From an uncultured SAR86 cluster bacterium (GTDB lineage: Bacteria > Pseudomonadota > Gammaproteobacteria > Magnimaribacterales > AG-339-G14): a stretch of 64,000 bases of DNA. A model generated the notes under the pieces. It saw only the letters and a list, made by a program, of their open reading frames with translations, was not told the origin of the DNA and made no database searches. The stretch lies in NCBI GenBank assembly GCA_902595715.1, contig CACJRI010000003.1, positions 69,583 through 133,582 of the forward strand, written 5' to 3'. Shown piece by piece: positions 10,586 through 19,769 of this stretch (position 1 is its first letter; the number at the start of each line of letters is the position of its first letter). Position numbers and translations under genes: made by a program.

Positions 10586-11506
10586 TTGAGAGATGCTTTT
10601 GTAAAAAAACTTAACGAGTTGGCAAAAGAGGACGAGTCAATTTTTTTTATTACCGCAGACTTAGGATTTGGCGTATTTGATGAGTTTTCAAAAAATTATC
10701 CCAATCAATATCTTAATGTTGGTGTTGCAGAGCAAAATATGACTGGAATTGCTACAGGACTTGCTTTGGAAGGAAGAAAAGTTTTCACATATTCCATAGC
10801 AAATTTTGCTACTTTGAGATGTTTAGAACAAATAAGAAATGATGCAGCTTATCATGAGGTGAATTTAACAATTGTTGCATCTGGAGGCGGATTTACTTAT
10901 GGAGCTCTTGGCATGTCGCACCATGCTACTGAAGACATTTCAATTATGAGATCGATACCCAATATAGAAGTGGTCTCCCCCTGTACCGCATGGGAAACTT
11001 TTCATGCAACTGATGCACTTTCAAAGTCAAAAGGGGTAAGTTATTTAAGAATAGAAAAGGGAGGATTACAATCTCCTCCTAAAAAAGATACTGATTTCAA
11101 GCTTGGTGAGGCTATTGAAATGAAGAATGGAGATGATATTTCAATAATAGCAACCGGAGGAATTATTGTTGATTGCCTGAAAGCAGCAGATTTACTCAAA
11201 CAAAAAGGAGTGAATGCACAAGTTATTTCAATGCATACAATAAAACCTTTAGATGAGACTTTGATAAAAGATTGTGCTACAAAAAACAAAAAAATAATTA
11301 CTGTAGAAGAACACAATAAAATAGGCGGACTGGGTTCTGCTGTCTCAGAAGTAATCGCTCAAAATAATATAGATTGCGATTTAAAAATAATCGCACTTGG
11401 GGATACTTTCTCATCGGTAGTAGGTAGTCAAGACTTTTTAAGAAAATTTTATAAAATCGACTCAGAGACAATTTTTAGCGAAGCCTTAAAATTGATTGAG
11501 TCATGA
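10586..11506 (+). CDS. Transketolase, C-terminal subunit (split transketolase)
   Basis: NVGVAEQNMTGIATGLA, HHATEDISIMRSIPN, EEHNKIGGLG; TTG start immediately after N-subunit stop. Confidence 0.93.
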   Translation: MRDAFVKKLNELAKEDESIFFITADLGFGVFDEFSKNYPNQYLNVGVAEQNMTGIATGLALEGRKVFTYSIANFATLRCLEQIRNDAAYHEVNLTIVASGGGFTYGALGMSHHATEDISIMRSIPNIEVVSPCTAWETFHATDALSKSKGVSYLRIEKGGLQSPPKKDTDFKLGEAIEMKNGDDISIIATGGIIVDCLKAADLLKQKGVNAQVISMHTIKPLDETLIKDCATKNKKIITVEEHNKIGGLGSAVSEVIAQNNIDCDLKIIALGDTFSSVVGSQDFLRKFYKIDSETIFSEALKLIES

Positions 11507-12231
11507 TAAAAAGATTAACAGATATTTTACTTTCAATTTCTCTATTAATTTTTATAAGCCCAATCTTGTTTATTTTTTCTTTTCTAATATGGTTAGATGA
11601 TAAATCTAATCCAATTTATGTTGCTAAACGAATAGGAAAAGATGGCAAGGAATTTAATTTCTATAAATTGAGATCCATGATTATTAATGCTGATGCTTCC
11701 GGCGTGGACTCTACCTCAGTCTCAGATATTAGAATTACCTCTATAGGAAAATTAATAAGAAAATTTAAAATTGATGAACTTCCACAACTCTGGCATGTAG
11801 TTATTGGTAAGATGTCTCTTGTAGGCCCCAGACCAAATGTTTGGAATGATGTAAAAATTTATACTGAGGAAGAAAAAAAACTTCTATCAGTGAAACCAGG
11901 AATTACTGATTTTTCATCTATTATTTTTTCTGACGAAGGCGAAATTCTTTCAAAGTTTGAAGATCCAGATTTAAAATACAATCAATTAATAAGACCTTGG
12001 AAAAGCAGATTAGGCTTATTTTATATAAAAAAAAGAAGCTTTATTTTAGATACATTGTTAATATCCGTCACGTTGATTGCTATTTTTAAGAAAGAAATTG
12101 CTAATAATTGCATTGTCAAAATACTTGAATATTACAATGCTGATGTTGATTTAATCAGAATTTGCAAAAGAGATAAGGAATTAGAACCTTACCCTCCACC
12201 AGGAAGCAAGGAAATAGTAAAAGAAAGATAA
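11503..12231 (+). CDS. Polyprenyl-phosphate sugar-1-phosphate transferase (PglC/WcaJ-type initiating sugar transferase)
   Basis: N-terminal TM; FYKLRSM, KFKIDELPQLWHVVIGKMSLVGPRP. Confidence 0.93.
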   Translation: MIKRLTDILLSISLLIFISPILFIFSFLIWLDDKSNPIYVAKRIGKDGKEFNFYKLRSMIINADASGVDSTSVSDIRITSIGKLIRKFKIDELPQLWHVVIGKMSLVGPRPNVWNDVKIYTEEEKKLLSVKPGITDFSSIIFSDEGEILSKFEDPDLKYNQLIRPWKSRLGLFYIKKRSFILDTLLISVTLIAIFKKEIANNCIVKILEYYNADVDLIRICKRDKELEPYPPPGSKEIVKER

Positions 12232-12242
12232 ACTACAAACCT

Positions 12243-13076
12243 ATGATTTTTTCTAAGTTACACTCTTTCTATTGGAGAGTTAAAAATAAATTAAAAAAAA
12301 CTTCAAAAAAAAGGTCTTGGATAAAAAACCCTTCTAATTACTCCACCACTTTTTTTAAAGATGGTTTGCAACTTTTAGAGCCACATATGCTTGGAGAGGC
12401 AACTATTAAAAAACTTATTTCCAATAGCAATGCCATTGAAGAAGCTCTTTTGATCCTCAATAAGTTAGAAGCAAATCATGACATTAACTATATATTAGAT
12501 TTTTATAAGAAAGGGTTGAAATTGTATAAAGATAATTGGGTTTACGCTGACATCAACACTGCCCTGATAGGTCTTAGTAAAGTTATGAAAGTTGAAAATT
12601 ATATGGAAATAGGCGTCAGAAGGGGAAGATCATTTTGCATGTTAGCTTCTCAACATAATGAAGCTAATTTGTATGGTTTTGATATTTGGATTGAAGATTA
12701 CCATGACTCACCTAATCCTGGACCAGATTTCGTTAAAAAAGAATTAGAAAAAGTAGGTTTTCAAGGCAGCTCATTTTTTATAAATGGAGACTCAAAAAAG
12801 ACTGTTCCAGAATTCTTTAAGAAAAATCCTGATTTATTTTTCGATATCATAACTATAGATGGAGATCATTCTTTAAGAGGAGCAAAAAAAGATATTAAGA
12901 ATGTTTTACCTAGATTAAAGATTGGCGGAGCAATCATATTTGATGATATTAGTTCTCAAGAGCACTCTTATTTAAAGAAACTTTGGATAAAACAAATCAA
13001 AAATAAAGATAATTATTATTCTTATGAATTTACCGATGTTGGATTGGGTATTGCGGTAGGAATAAGAAAGTATTAA
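12243..13076 (+). CDS. Class I SAM-dependent methyltransferase (Methyltransf_24-like)
   Basis: YMEIGVRRGRSFCMLA, DIITIDGDHSLRGAKKDIKNVLPRLKIGGAIIFDD. Confidence 0.75.
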   Translation: MIFSKLHSFYWRVKNKLKKTSKKRSWIKNPSNYSTTFFKDGLQLLEPHMLGEATIKKLISNSNAIEEALLILNKLEANHDINYILDFYKKGLKLYKDNWVYADINTALIGLSKVMKVENYMEIGVRRGRSFCMLASQHNEANLYGFDIWIEDYHDSPNPGPDFVKKELEKVGFQGSSFFINGDSKKTVPEFFKKNPDLFFDIITIDGDHSLRGAKKDIKNVLPRLKIGGAIIFDDISSQEHSYLKKLWIKQIKNKDNYYSYEFTDVGLGIAVGIRKY

Positions 13077-13115
13077 TAAATTTGGTTTATTATAGTTCGT
13101 GACTTTTTAAATCAA

Positions 13116-13189
13116 GGCTGAGTGGCAGAGTGGTCATGCAGCGGATTGCAAATCCGTCTACGCCGGTTCGATTCCGACCTCAGCCTCCA
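13116..13189 (+). tRNA. tRNA-Cys (anticodon GCA), CCA encoded
   Basis: Acceptor GGCTGAG/CTCAGCC, anticodon loop with GCA, T-arm GGTTCGATTCC, terminal CCA. Confidence 0.95.
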
Positions 13190-13269
13190 TTTTAAAAGTA
13201 AAAAGCTAAAGATCTCATTAATTTACTTTTTTCTAAATAGCTTAATAAGGTAGAATGATTTTTTCGTAT

Positions 13270-13356
13270 GCCCGGGTGGTGGAATTGGTAGACACAAGGG
13301 ACTTAAAATCCCTCGAAGGCGACTTCGTGCCGGTTCAAGTCCGGCCCCGGGTACCA
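13270..13356 (+). tRNA. tRNA-Leu (anticodon TAA), CCA encoded
   Basis: GCCCGGGTGGTGGAATTGGTAGACAC..., anticodon loop CTTAAAA, long variable arm, GGTTCAAGTCC T-arm, ACCA end. Confidence 0.95.
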
Positions 13357-13358
13357 AT

Positions 13359-15245
13359 TTAAAAACCCTTAACGAATTCCGAAATAAGTTTTTTTGCCGA
13401 AGAAAGATTATCTTCAACGAGAAGCTCTTTTAGAGAATTTTTAAGATTTTCCATATCACTAAGCGGATATTTTTCTTCTACGGCTTTTTTTATATCATCG
13501 TGATCAGTAGGAATAGGTTTATCACTTAACAGCAATTCTTCATATAATTTTTCTCCAGGTCTTAACCCAGAAAAAACGATTTTTATTCCATTCTCTTCTT
13601 CATTATAAGCAACCGAATTACCTGAAAGTCTTATCATTCTCTCGGCAAATTCTTTAATCTTTATAGGATCCCCCATATCTAGTAAAAAAACCTCACCGCC
13701 TTTTGCCATAGCTCCAGATTGCAAAACTAAACTAGCAGCTTCTTTTATTGTCATAAAAAATCTGTTTACATCTTCATGAGTTACAGTCACTGGACCACCA
13801 TTACTGATTTGTTCCCAAAACAAGGGGACTACTGAGCCAGAGGAATTTAGAACATTTCCAAACCTGACCATAGAAAAAATTGTTTTATTCTCTTTTTGAT
13901 CCTGAAAAGCTTGTAGAGATAGTTCAGCTAACCTTTTAGTAGCTCCCATCAAATTTGCTGGATTCACAGCTTTATCTGAAGAAACAAGAACGAATGATTT
14001 AACATTATGCTTGCTAGCTAAAGAACATAAATCATATGTTGCGAAAAAATTATTTTCTACCGCAGAACTAAAGTTTTCATTCGATTGAAGTAAAGGCACA
14101 TGCTTGTACGCTGAAGCATGGTAAATGGAATCAATATTATTTTTAATTAATAGTTTTTCCATTTCTTTAAAATCTTGAACATTTTTTAAAATAAAATTCA
14201 TGGAGCTTAGGTTTTTGTAAGATTGAAAACTTTCTTTGAGCTTAAACAAATTAAACTCAGAAGAGTCTATAAAGAATAAATTGGCAGGCTTAAGGTTAGC
14301 TATCTGCTTTGATATTTCTGAGCCAATTGATCCACCTGCTCCAGTAATAAGAATATTTTTACCTCGAAAGCTATGATCAAGAAGATTTTTATCAGGTATT
14401 TTGATTTTTCGATCAATAAGGTCTGAAACACTAACATCTTCAATGGATAATTTAGTTTCTAAAGCTCCATAGTTATAGGGTATTGTTTTAACCTGCACTT
14501 CAAATTTTTCTAATTGAGAGATAATTTCTCTTCTTTCTTCAGCTGATATGCTTATTATTGCCATCACTATCAATACATTTGGAAAAGACTGTTTTATTTT
14601 TTTTATTTTCTTTTGATTTCCAATAACTTTATAGCCAAGGATGTTGAAATTTTTAAGTTTTAAATCATCATCTATAAACCCAATTATTCTATACCTTGGA
14701 TTTTGTGAAATAGAAGCAGCAGTTTCTCTACCTGCTTGACCAGCTCCATAAATTAAAATTGGAGATGAGGATTCCTCAGATTTCAGGGATAAAAAATTGT
14801 ATGCAATAGATCTAACCAAAACAATTTGAAAGAAAACCACAAATAGATTAATTAAACCTAAGATTATTGATTGTGAGATATCAGAAGATATAGAAAAAGA
14901 AGTAACGCTTAATAAAACACAATAGGTCAAAAGACCAAAAATTCTTTCAGACCCCACTAAATTCATTACGCCAGAAGATCTAAAGAACGATTTATAACCA
15001 TTCAAAAGACTTATAATCGACAATGAAAGTAGATTTATTAGCAGAACTTCAAAAAAAGAAAAATTAAGATACTCCAGCAAAATGGGGGAAAATCTTGCTA
15101 TTGATTCGTAAAAGAAATCATTCGAGGAAAAAACATAAACTGCCAAGAATATTGAATTTAAAATCGAAATATCTGTAAAAATAAGCAGAATTGTCTTTTG
15201 ATTTCTAGGCAGACGAATAATGTATTCTCTTATGATTTTTATCAT
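13359..15245 (-). CDS. Membrane-anchored nucleotide-sugar 4,6-dehydratase (CapD/FlaA1/WbpM/PglF-like)
   Basis: N-terminal TM helices; CoA-binding-like Rossmann then ITGAGGSIGSEISKQI; SSDKAVNPANLMGATKRLAEL (M-x3-K catalytic motif). Confidence 0.93.
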   Translation of the reverse strand: MIKIIREYIIRLPRNQKTILLIFTDISILNSIFLAVYVFSSNDFFYESIARFSPILLEYLNFSFFEVLLINLLSLSIISLLNGYKSFFRSSGVMNLVGSERIFGLLTYCVLLSVTSFSISSDISQSIILGLINLFVVFFQIVLVRSIAYNFLSLKSEESSSPILIYGAGQAGRETAASISQNPRYRIIGFIDDDLKLKNFNILGYKVIGNQKKIKKIKQSFPNVLIVMAIISISAEERREIISQLEKFEVQVKTIPYNYGALETKLSIEDVSVSDLIDRKIKIPDKNLLDHSFRGKNILITGAGGSIGSEISKQIANLKPANLFFIDSSEFNLFKLKESFQSYKNLSSMNFILKNVQDFKEMEKLLIKNNIDSIYHASAYKHVPLLQSNENFSSAVENNFFATYDLCSLASKHNVKSFVLVSSDKAVNPANLMGATKRLAELSLQAFQDQKENKTIFSMVRFGNVLNSSGSVVPLFWEQISNGGPVTVTHEDVNRFFMTIKEAASLVLQSGAMAKGGEVFLLDMGDPIKIKEFAERMIRLSGNSVAYNEEENGIKIVFSGLRPGEKLYEELLLSDKPIPTDHDDIKKAVEEKYPLSDMENLKNSLKELLVEDNLSSAKKLISEFVKGF

Positions 15246-15303
15246 AATTATTTTTTAATAGGTATTTGCTTTATTATAAGCCTTATTTAACAAAGGTTAT
15301 ATT

Positions 15304-16173
15304 TTGAAAATTAATAATTTAAACAAAGTCATTGTCCCTATTGCCGGTTTGGGAACAAGATTGCTTCCTGCAACTAAGGCAATTCCAAAAGAAATGTTGC
15401 CGGTAGTAAATAAACCGATAATCCAATATGTAGTTGAAGAAATTATTGAAGCTGGTTTTAAGGAAATTATCTTTATTACTCACTCTAGTAAATCTTCCGT
15501 TGAAAATCATTTCGATCAAAGCTTTGAGTTAGAGACTATTTTAAAAAAAAGGGTTAAGAGAAGATTGCTTAAAGAAGTAAAATCTATTTCAAACCTCAAA
15601 ATATCGATTCAGACAATAAGACAGGGACAAGCATTGGGATTAGGTCATGCAATATTATGCGCTAAACCAATTGTACAAAAAGAACCATTTGCAGTTGTTT
15701 TGCCTGATATGCTTATTAAAAAAATTAATGAAAAGAACGATTTATTTGAACTAAAAAAAGAATTTGAAAAAAGCGGTAAATCTCAAATCTTGGTAGGGAG
15801 GATTCAAAAAAAAGATGTATCAAGTTATGGAATAGTAAAATTACAAAATCACCTAATTAAGTCTATTGTTGAAAAACCATCGCTAAAAAAAGCTCCTTCA
15901 AATCTCTTTGTAATTGGGAGATACATCTTTAATAATGATTTTTTTAAATATTTAAAAAATAATAAATCTTCAAATTCAGGAGAATTTGAACTTACTTCAG
16001 CAATACAAAGTTTTATAAAGGATAATAATGAAATTTATTCTAGAAAGTTAAGTGGTAATTACTATGATTGCGGTAACAAACTAGGATATCTAAAAGCCAT
16101 TGTTGACTATGCACTTCAAGACGAAGAACATGGTAAAGAATTTAAAAAATACTTAAAAAATAATTATTCATGA
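15304..16173 (+). CDS. galU: UTP-glucose-1-phosphate uridylyltransferase
   Basis: KVIVPIAGLGTRLLPATKAIPKEMLPVVNKPIIQYVVEE; TTG start. Confidence 0.93.
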   Translation: MKINNLNKVIVPIAGLGTRLLPATKAIPKEMLPVVNKPIIQYVVEEIIEAGFKEIIFITHSSKSSVENHFDQSFELETILKKRVKRRLLKEVKSISNLKISIQTIRQGQALGLGHAILCAKPIVQKEPFAVVLPDMLIKKINEKNDLFELKKEFEKSGKSQILVGRIQKKDVSSYGIVKLQNHLIKSIVEKPSLKKAPSNLFVIGRYIFNNDFFKYLKNNKSSNSGEFELTSAIQSFIKDNNEIYSRKLSGNYYDCGNKLGYLKAIVDYALQDEEHGKEFKKYLKNNYS

Positions 16174-16961
16174 AAAATAATCCCAAGGAAGTTATTGTTA
16201 TAAGTGGGGGTTTTGACCCAGTTCACAGTGGTCATATTTCATATATTCAAGAGGCCAGAAAAAATGGAGACTATCTTGTTGCATTACTTAATAGCGACGA
16301 ATGGCTGATAAGAAAGAAAGGTAAATATTTTCTTCCTTTTGAAGAAAGAAAGATTATATTAGAAAACTTAAAGTACATCGATGAAGTACTGGACTTCGAA
16401 GATGATGAATTGGGCTCATGTATTGAAGGGCTAAAAAAAATAAAAGCTATATATCCAAATTCTAAAATCATTTTTTGTAATGGAGGAGATAGGCAGAAAG
16501 AAAATATTCCAGAAATGTCTCTAAAAGGCATTAACTTTAAATTTGGGATTGGAGGAAATAATAAAAAAAATTCATCAAGCTCCATCCTCAAAGAATGGAC
16601 ATATGAAAAAGAGGATAGAGTTTGGGGTACTTTTTATAATCTTTTTTTAGATAAAAATATCAAAGTAAAAGAGCTTATTATTTCTCCAAACCAAGGCATG
16701 AGCTTCCAAAGACATTTTCATAGAAATGAAATTTGGTTTGTAAGCAAAGGTTCTTGTTTGGTGAGACACAGCAAAGATGAAGAAAAAAATAAAAAGGAGT
16801 ATCGTTTAAATAAAGAAGATGTTTTTCATGTAAAAAAAAATGAATGGCATCAAATTATAAATCCAAATAAAGAAGAGTGTAAAATCATTGAAATTCAATA
16901 TGGAGATAAAGTAGAAGAATCTGATATTGAAAGATTGTATTACTTTGAGACTAAAGCATAA
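16170..16961 (+). CDS. Cytidylyltransferase-like (HldE-C/TagD-type) domain fused to C-terminal cupin (type II phosphomannose isomerase-like)
   Basis: SGGFDPVHSGHISYIQEA (HxGH); C-terminal VKELIISPNQGMSFQRHFHRNEIWFVSKGSCLV cupin. Confidence 0.82.
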   Translation: MKNNPKEVIVISGGFDPVHSGHISYIQEARKNGDYLVALLNSDEWLIRKKGKYFLPFEERKIILENLKYIDEVLDFEDDELGSCIEGLKKIKAIYPNSKIIFCNGGDRQKENIPEMSLKGINFKFGIGGNNKKNSSSSILKEWTYEKEDRVWGTFYNLFLDKNIKVKELIISPNQGMSFQRHFHRNEIWFVSKGSCLVRHSKDEEKNKKEYRLNKEDVFHVKKNEWHQIINPNKEECKIIEIQYGDKVEESDIERLYYFETKA

Positions 16962-16968
16962 AAGTAAT

Positions 16969-17826
16969 ATGAAAATTAAGTTCCTAATTAGGAGAAAATT
17001 AAGGAAAAAAAAAGAGTCTTATTTCATTCTCTCAAAGAAAGATCTAGCCTTTTTAGACTTGGAACTTTCAAAAAACAAGGTTATAGGTATTGATACAGAG
17101 TTTGATTGGAGAACAACTTATTTCCCAATTTTGTCCATAATACAAATTTCAACAAAAGATAACGTCTTTATAGTAGATTGCTTAAAAAATTCTGCAGAAA
17201 AAGTTTTAAAAAAATATCTAGAAGATATAAATTATCTTAAGATATTTCATTCAGCAAGAAGTGATGCAACAGTATTGAGTAATTCTTTAAACTGCAAAAT
17301 AAATAATGTGTTTGATATTCAAATAGCAGATAAGTTTTTATCTGGAGATGAAATTAAATCATATGGGAAAATTGTTAATAAGCATTTTGGAATCAAACTA
17401 GACAAAGCTGAAACCAATTCAAATTGGTTAAAGAGACCTTTATCAGATGACCAAGTTAAATATGCCTTTGATGATGTTGATTTTTTAATTGAAATTTACA
17501 AATTTCAAATTAAAGCTTTAGATAAACAAATGCTTCTTGAGGTTTTAAAATCTTCAAAAAAAGAGGCTTATTTGGGATCTCAACCATTAAAATACTCGAG
17601 GTTAAATAAAATACAAAACAAATCTTCGGAAAGAGATATAAATATTTTTATTTGGAGGGAAGAATTAGCAGAATCTAAAAATATTCCTCCAGCTCATATT
17701 GTAAAAGATAAATATTTAAGAAAACTTTCGAAGATTAAACCTCACGATGTTCACGCAAAAAGAAAAATAATGACAATTTTTGGCGATACCACTATAACTA
17801 AAGAATTTATATCCAATTTTTTATAA
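16969..17826 (+). CDS. rnd: Ribonuclease D-like 3'-5' exonuclease
   Basis: VIGIDTEFDWRTTYFPILSIIQIS, HSARSDATVL, YAFDDVDFL (DEDD), HRDC-like C-term; start moved to ATG 16969. Confidence 0.85.
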   Translation: MKIKFLIRRKLRKKKESYFILSKKDLAFLDLELSKNKVIGIDTEFDWRTTYFPILSIIQISTKDNVFIVDCLKNSAEKVLKKYLEDINYLKIFHSARSDATVLSNSLNCKINNVFDIQIADKFLSGDEIKSYGKIVNKHFGIKLDKAETNSNWLKRPLSDDQVKYAFDDVDFLIEIYKFQIKALDKQMLLEVLKSSKKEAYLGSQPLKYSRLNKIQNKSSERDINIFIWREELAESKNIPPAHIVKDKYLRKLSKIKPHDVHAKRKIMTIFGDTTITKEFISNFL

Positions 17827-17827
17827 A

Positions 17828-18124
17828 ATGTTTTGGTTTCTCTATTTATCTCTCTCTCTGATTATAAGTTTCTTGCTTTCTCTGTTTGTGAGCAAAAGAA
17901 TTTTTAAGATTATAGTTTTTAGCCTCTCTCTCTCAATAATGATTTCAATCTGGTTTTCTAATCCTGGAGGTAATAACCTTGCCCCAATATTAACCATATT
18001 CATTTTAGAATCCACAATCCTCGACAATAATGGTTTTATGAGAATTGCAAGGCCACTATTTTTTACGTCGCTATTTATAATATTTACTGTATTTTTCTTA
18101 TGGAAAAAAAATTCTAAAAATTAA
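17828..18124 (+). CDS. Small hydrophobic membrane protein of unknown function
   Basis: 98 aa with predicted TM segments; abuts rnd. Confidence 0.5.
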   Translation: MFWFLYLSLSLIISFLLSLFVSKRIFKIIVFSLSLSIMISIWFSNPGGNNLAPILTIFILESTILDNNGFMRIARPLFFTSLFIIFTVFFLWKKNSKN

Positions 18125-18602
18125 TTATTTTTGTTTCAATAGTTTCTAAATTTATAATGCCGACTTGGTTTTTGTCTTTCATTAATCCTGCGCATTCTCC
18201 TGGATTAAAAACAATGCATTTATCTATGGTTTCTAATCTATATCTGTGTGTATGTCCATGAAGTATCAAGTCAGACTTTGCAAGCGCTTCTTTGTCAATT
18301 AATTCAGGATGATGAAAAACTTTGATTCTTTTTTTATTTATTTCTATAGAAAAAGGCTCTGTTGAAATTTCGCATTCAAAACTATTTGATGCATCTATTA
18401 ATCCTTCTCGTTCTCCAATATCATTATTTCCAAAAACAGCCTTTAAAGGACAATTCAGATCTCTAAAGGCAAGCAGCGACTTTGGAAGGGAAATATCTCC
18501 AGTATGAAAAACCAATTCTGCTCTATTTTCGTTAAAAATAGAGCAGATTTTTTTTATGTTTTTTAAATTATTGTGCGTATCTCCAGTAACGCCAATAATC
18601 AC
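18114..18602 (-). CDS. Metallophosphoesterase (YfcE/MJ0936-like)
   Basis: GVTGDTHNN, HTGDI, GNND, HGHTHRY motifs. Confidence 0.88.
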   Translation of the reverse strand: MIIGVTGDTHNNLKNIKKICSIFNENRAELVFHTGDISLPKSLLAFRDLNCPLKAVFGNNDIGEREGLIDASNSFECEISTEPFSIEINKKRIKVFHHPELIDKEALAKSDLILHGHTHRYRLETIDKCIVFNPGECAGLMKDKNQVGIINLETIETKIINF

Positions 18603-18606
18603 AGAA

Positions 18607-19746
18607 TTAGACTTTTTCTAAGATATGTATTCCGCAAGCTGTCCCAAGGCCGATAACATGAGTCATACCCAATTTAGCACCTTCGACTTGTCTTTCTCCT
18701 GCTTCACCTCTCAGGTGTGTACAAACTTCATAAATATTTGCAATTCCTGTTGCGCCTAAAGGATGACCTTTAGATAGTAGTCCTCCTGAAACGTTTACAG
18801 GAACCTTTCCTCCTAATTCAACATGACCCTCATCAATCATTTTTCCTGCCTCGCCATCTTTGCAAAGACCCAAGTTTTCATAATGAAGCATTTCTGCAGT
18901 TGCAAAACAGTCATGTAGTTCTACAAGATTAATATCTTCTGGTCCAACTCCGGCCATTTCATATGCTTGTTCGGCGGCTAATCTTGTGCAAGCATTTACA
19001 TCTGGCATAACAAGATCTCTATCTGTATAAGGATCACTAGCCATTGCAGAAGCTCTGACTTTTACAGCTCTTTTCATGCCAAGTTCTTTTGCTTTTTTCT
19101 CTGAAACGAGGACCGCAGCAGCTGATCCATCAACATTTACCGAACACATGAGTTTCGTATTTGGATAAGAGATCATTTCTGCATTCATAACAACATCTAA
19201 AGGTGTTTCGATTTGATACATCGCTTTGGGGTTCATTGTTGAGTGATGATGGTTTTTTACAGAAATTTTTGCAAATTGTTCAAAAGTAGTTCCGTGTTCT
19301 TTTGAATGCTCCATTCCTGCTTCTGCGAAAACACAAGGCATAGTTCCAGAACCTAGTAATCCTTCCTTAGGAATGCCATCTCCGCCACCGGCACCGCCTA
19401 AAAGACCTTTACCCATTTGTTCGACTCCAACAGCCAAAACTACATCATACATTCCAGCTTTAATAGACATCCAAGCTTCTCTAAAAGCAGTAGCTCCAGT
19501 TGCACAAGCATTAGCACAATTCACCACTGGTATACCTGTTTGACCTATCTCTTGGAGAATTCTTTGTCCTACCATTGCATTTGCTTGGCCTAGGTTTCCA
19601 CAATACATTGCCTGCATATCTTTTATAGTTAAACCGGCATCGTCTAAAGCCATCAGTGCTGCTTCAGCACCAATATTTGGAACGGTTCGGTCTGGAAAAC
19701 GTCCAAACTTGATCATGTCAACACCTAATACGTATACATCACTCAT
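18607..19746 (-). CDS. Thiolase (acetyl-CoA acetyltransferase / SCP-x-type)
   Basis: CANACATGATAFREA, GGLLSKGHPLGATG, GLGTACGIHI. Confidence 0.92.
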   Translation of the reverse strand: MSDVYVLGVDMIKFGRFPDRTVPNIGAEAALMALDDAGLTIKDMQAMYCGNLGQANAMVGQRILQEIGQTGIPVVNCANACATGATAFREAWMSIKAGMYDVVLAVGVEQMGKGLLGGAGGGDGIPKEGLLGSGTMPCVFAEAGMEHSKEHGTTFEQFAKISVKNHHHSTMNPKAMYQIETPLDVVMNAEMISYPNTKLMCSVNVDGSAAAVLVSEKKAKELGMKRAVKVRASAMASDPYTDRDLVMPDVNACTRLAAEQAYEMAGVGPEDINLVELHDCFATAEMLHYENLGLCKDGEAGKMIDEGHVELGGKVPVNVSGGLLSKGHPLGATGIANIYEVCTHLRGEAGERQVEGAKLGMTHVIGLGTACGIHILEKV

Positions 19747-19769
19747 AATTTCTCCTTTTTTTGTATATT

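Noticed and set aside
243-11506. A complete AHBA (aminoshikimate) pathway like rifamycin's
   Set aside because: Only the cyclase, aminotransferase and split transketolase are reminiscent of it. No DAHP-synthase-like or type II dehydratase gene is present, so I keep only the broader cyclitol hypothesis.
13223-13417. Minus-strand 64-aa ORF (…VPGAGLEPARSRLRG…)
   Set aside because: It is the antisense translation of tRNA-Leu; 'GAGLEPAR'-type peptides are a familiar spurious annotation arising from tRNA genes.
16927-16968. Upstream start for rnd
   Set aside because: It overlaps the cupin fusion CDS; ATG 16969 gives a sensible N-terminus.
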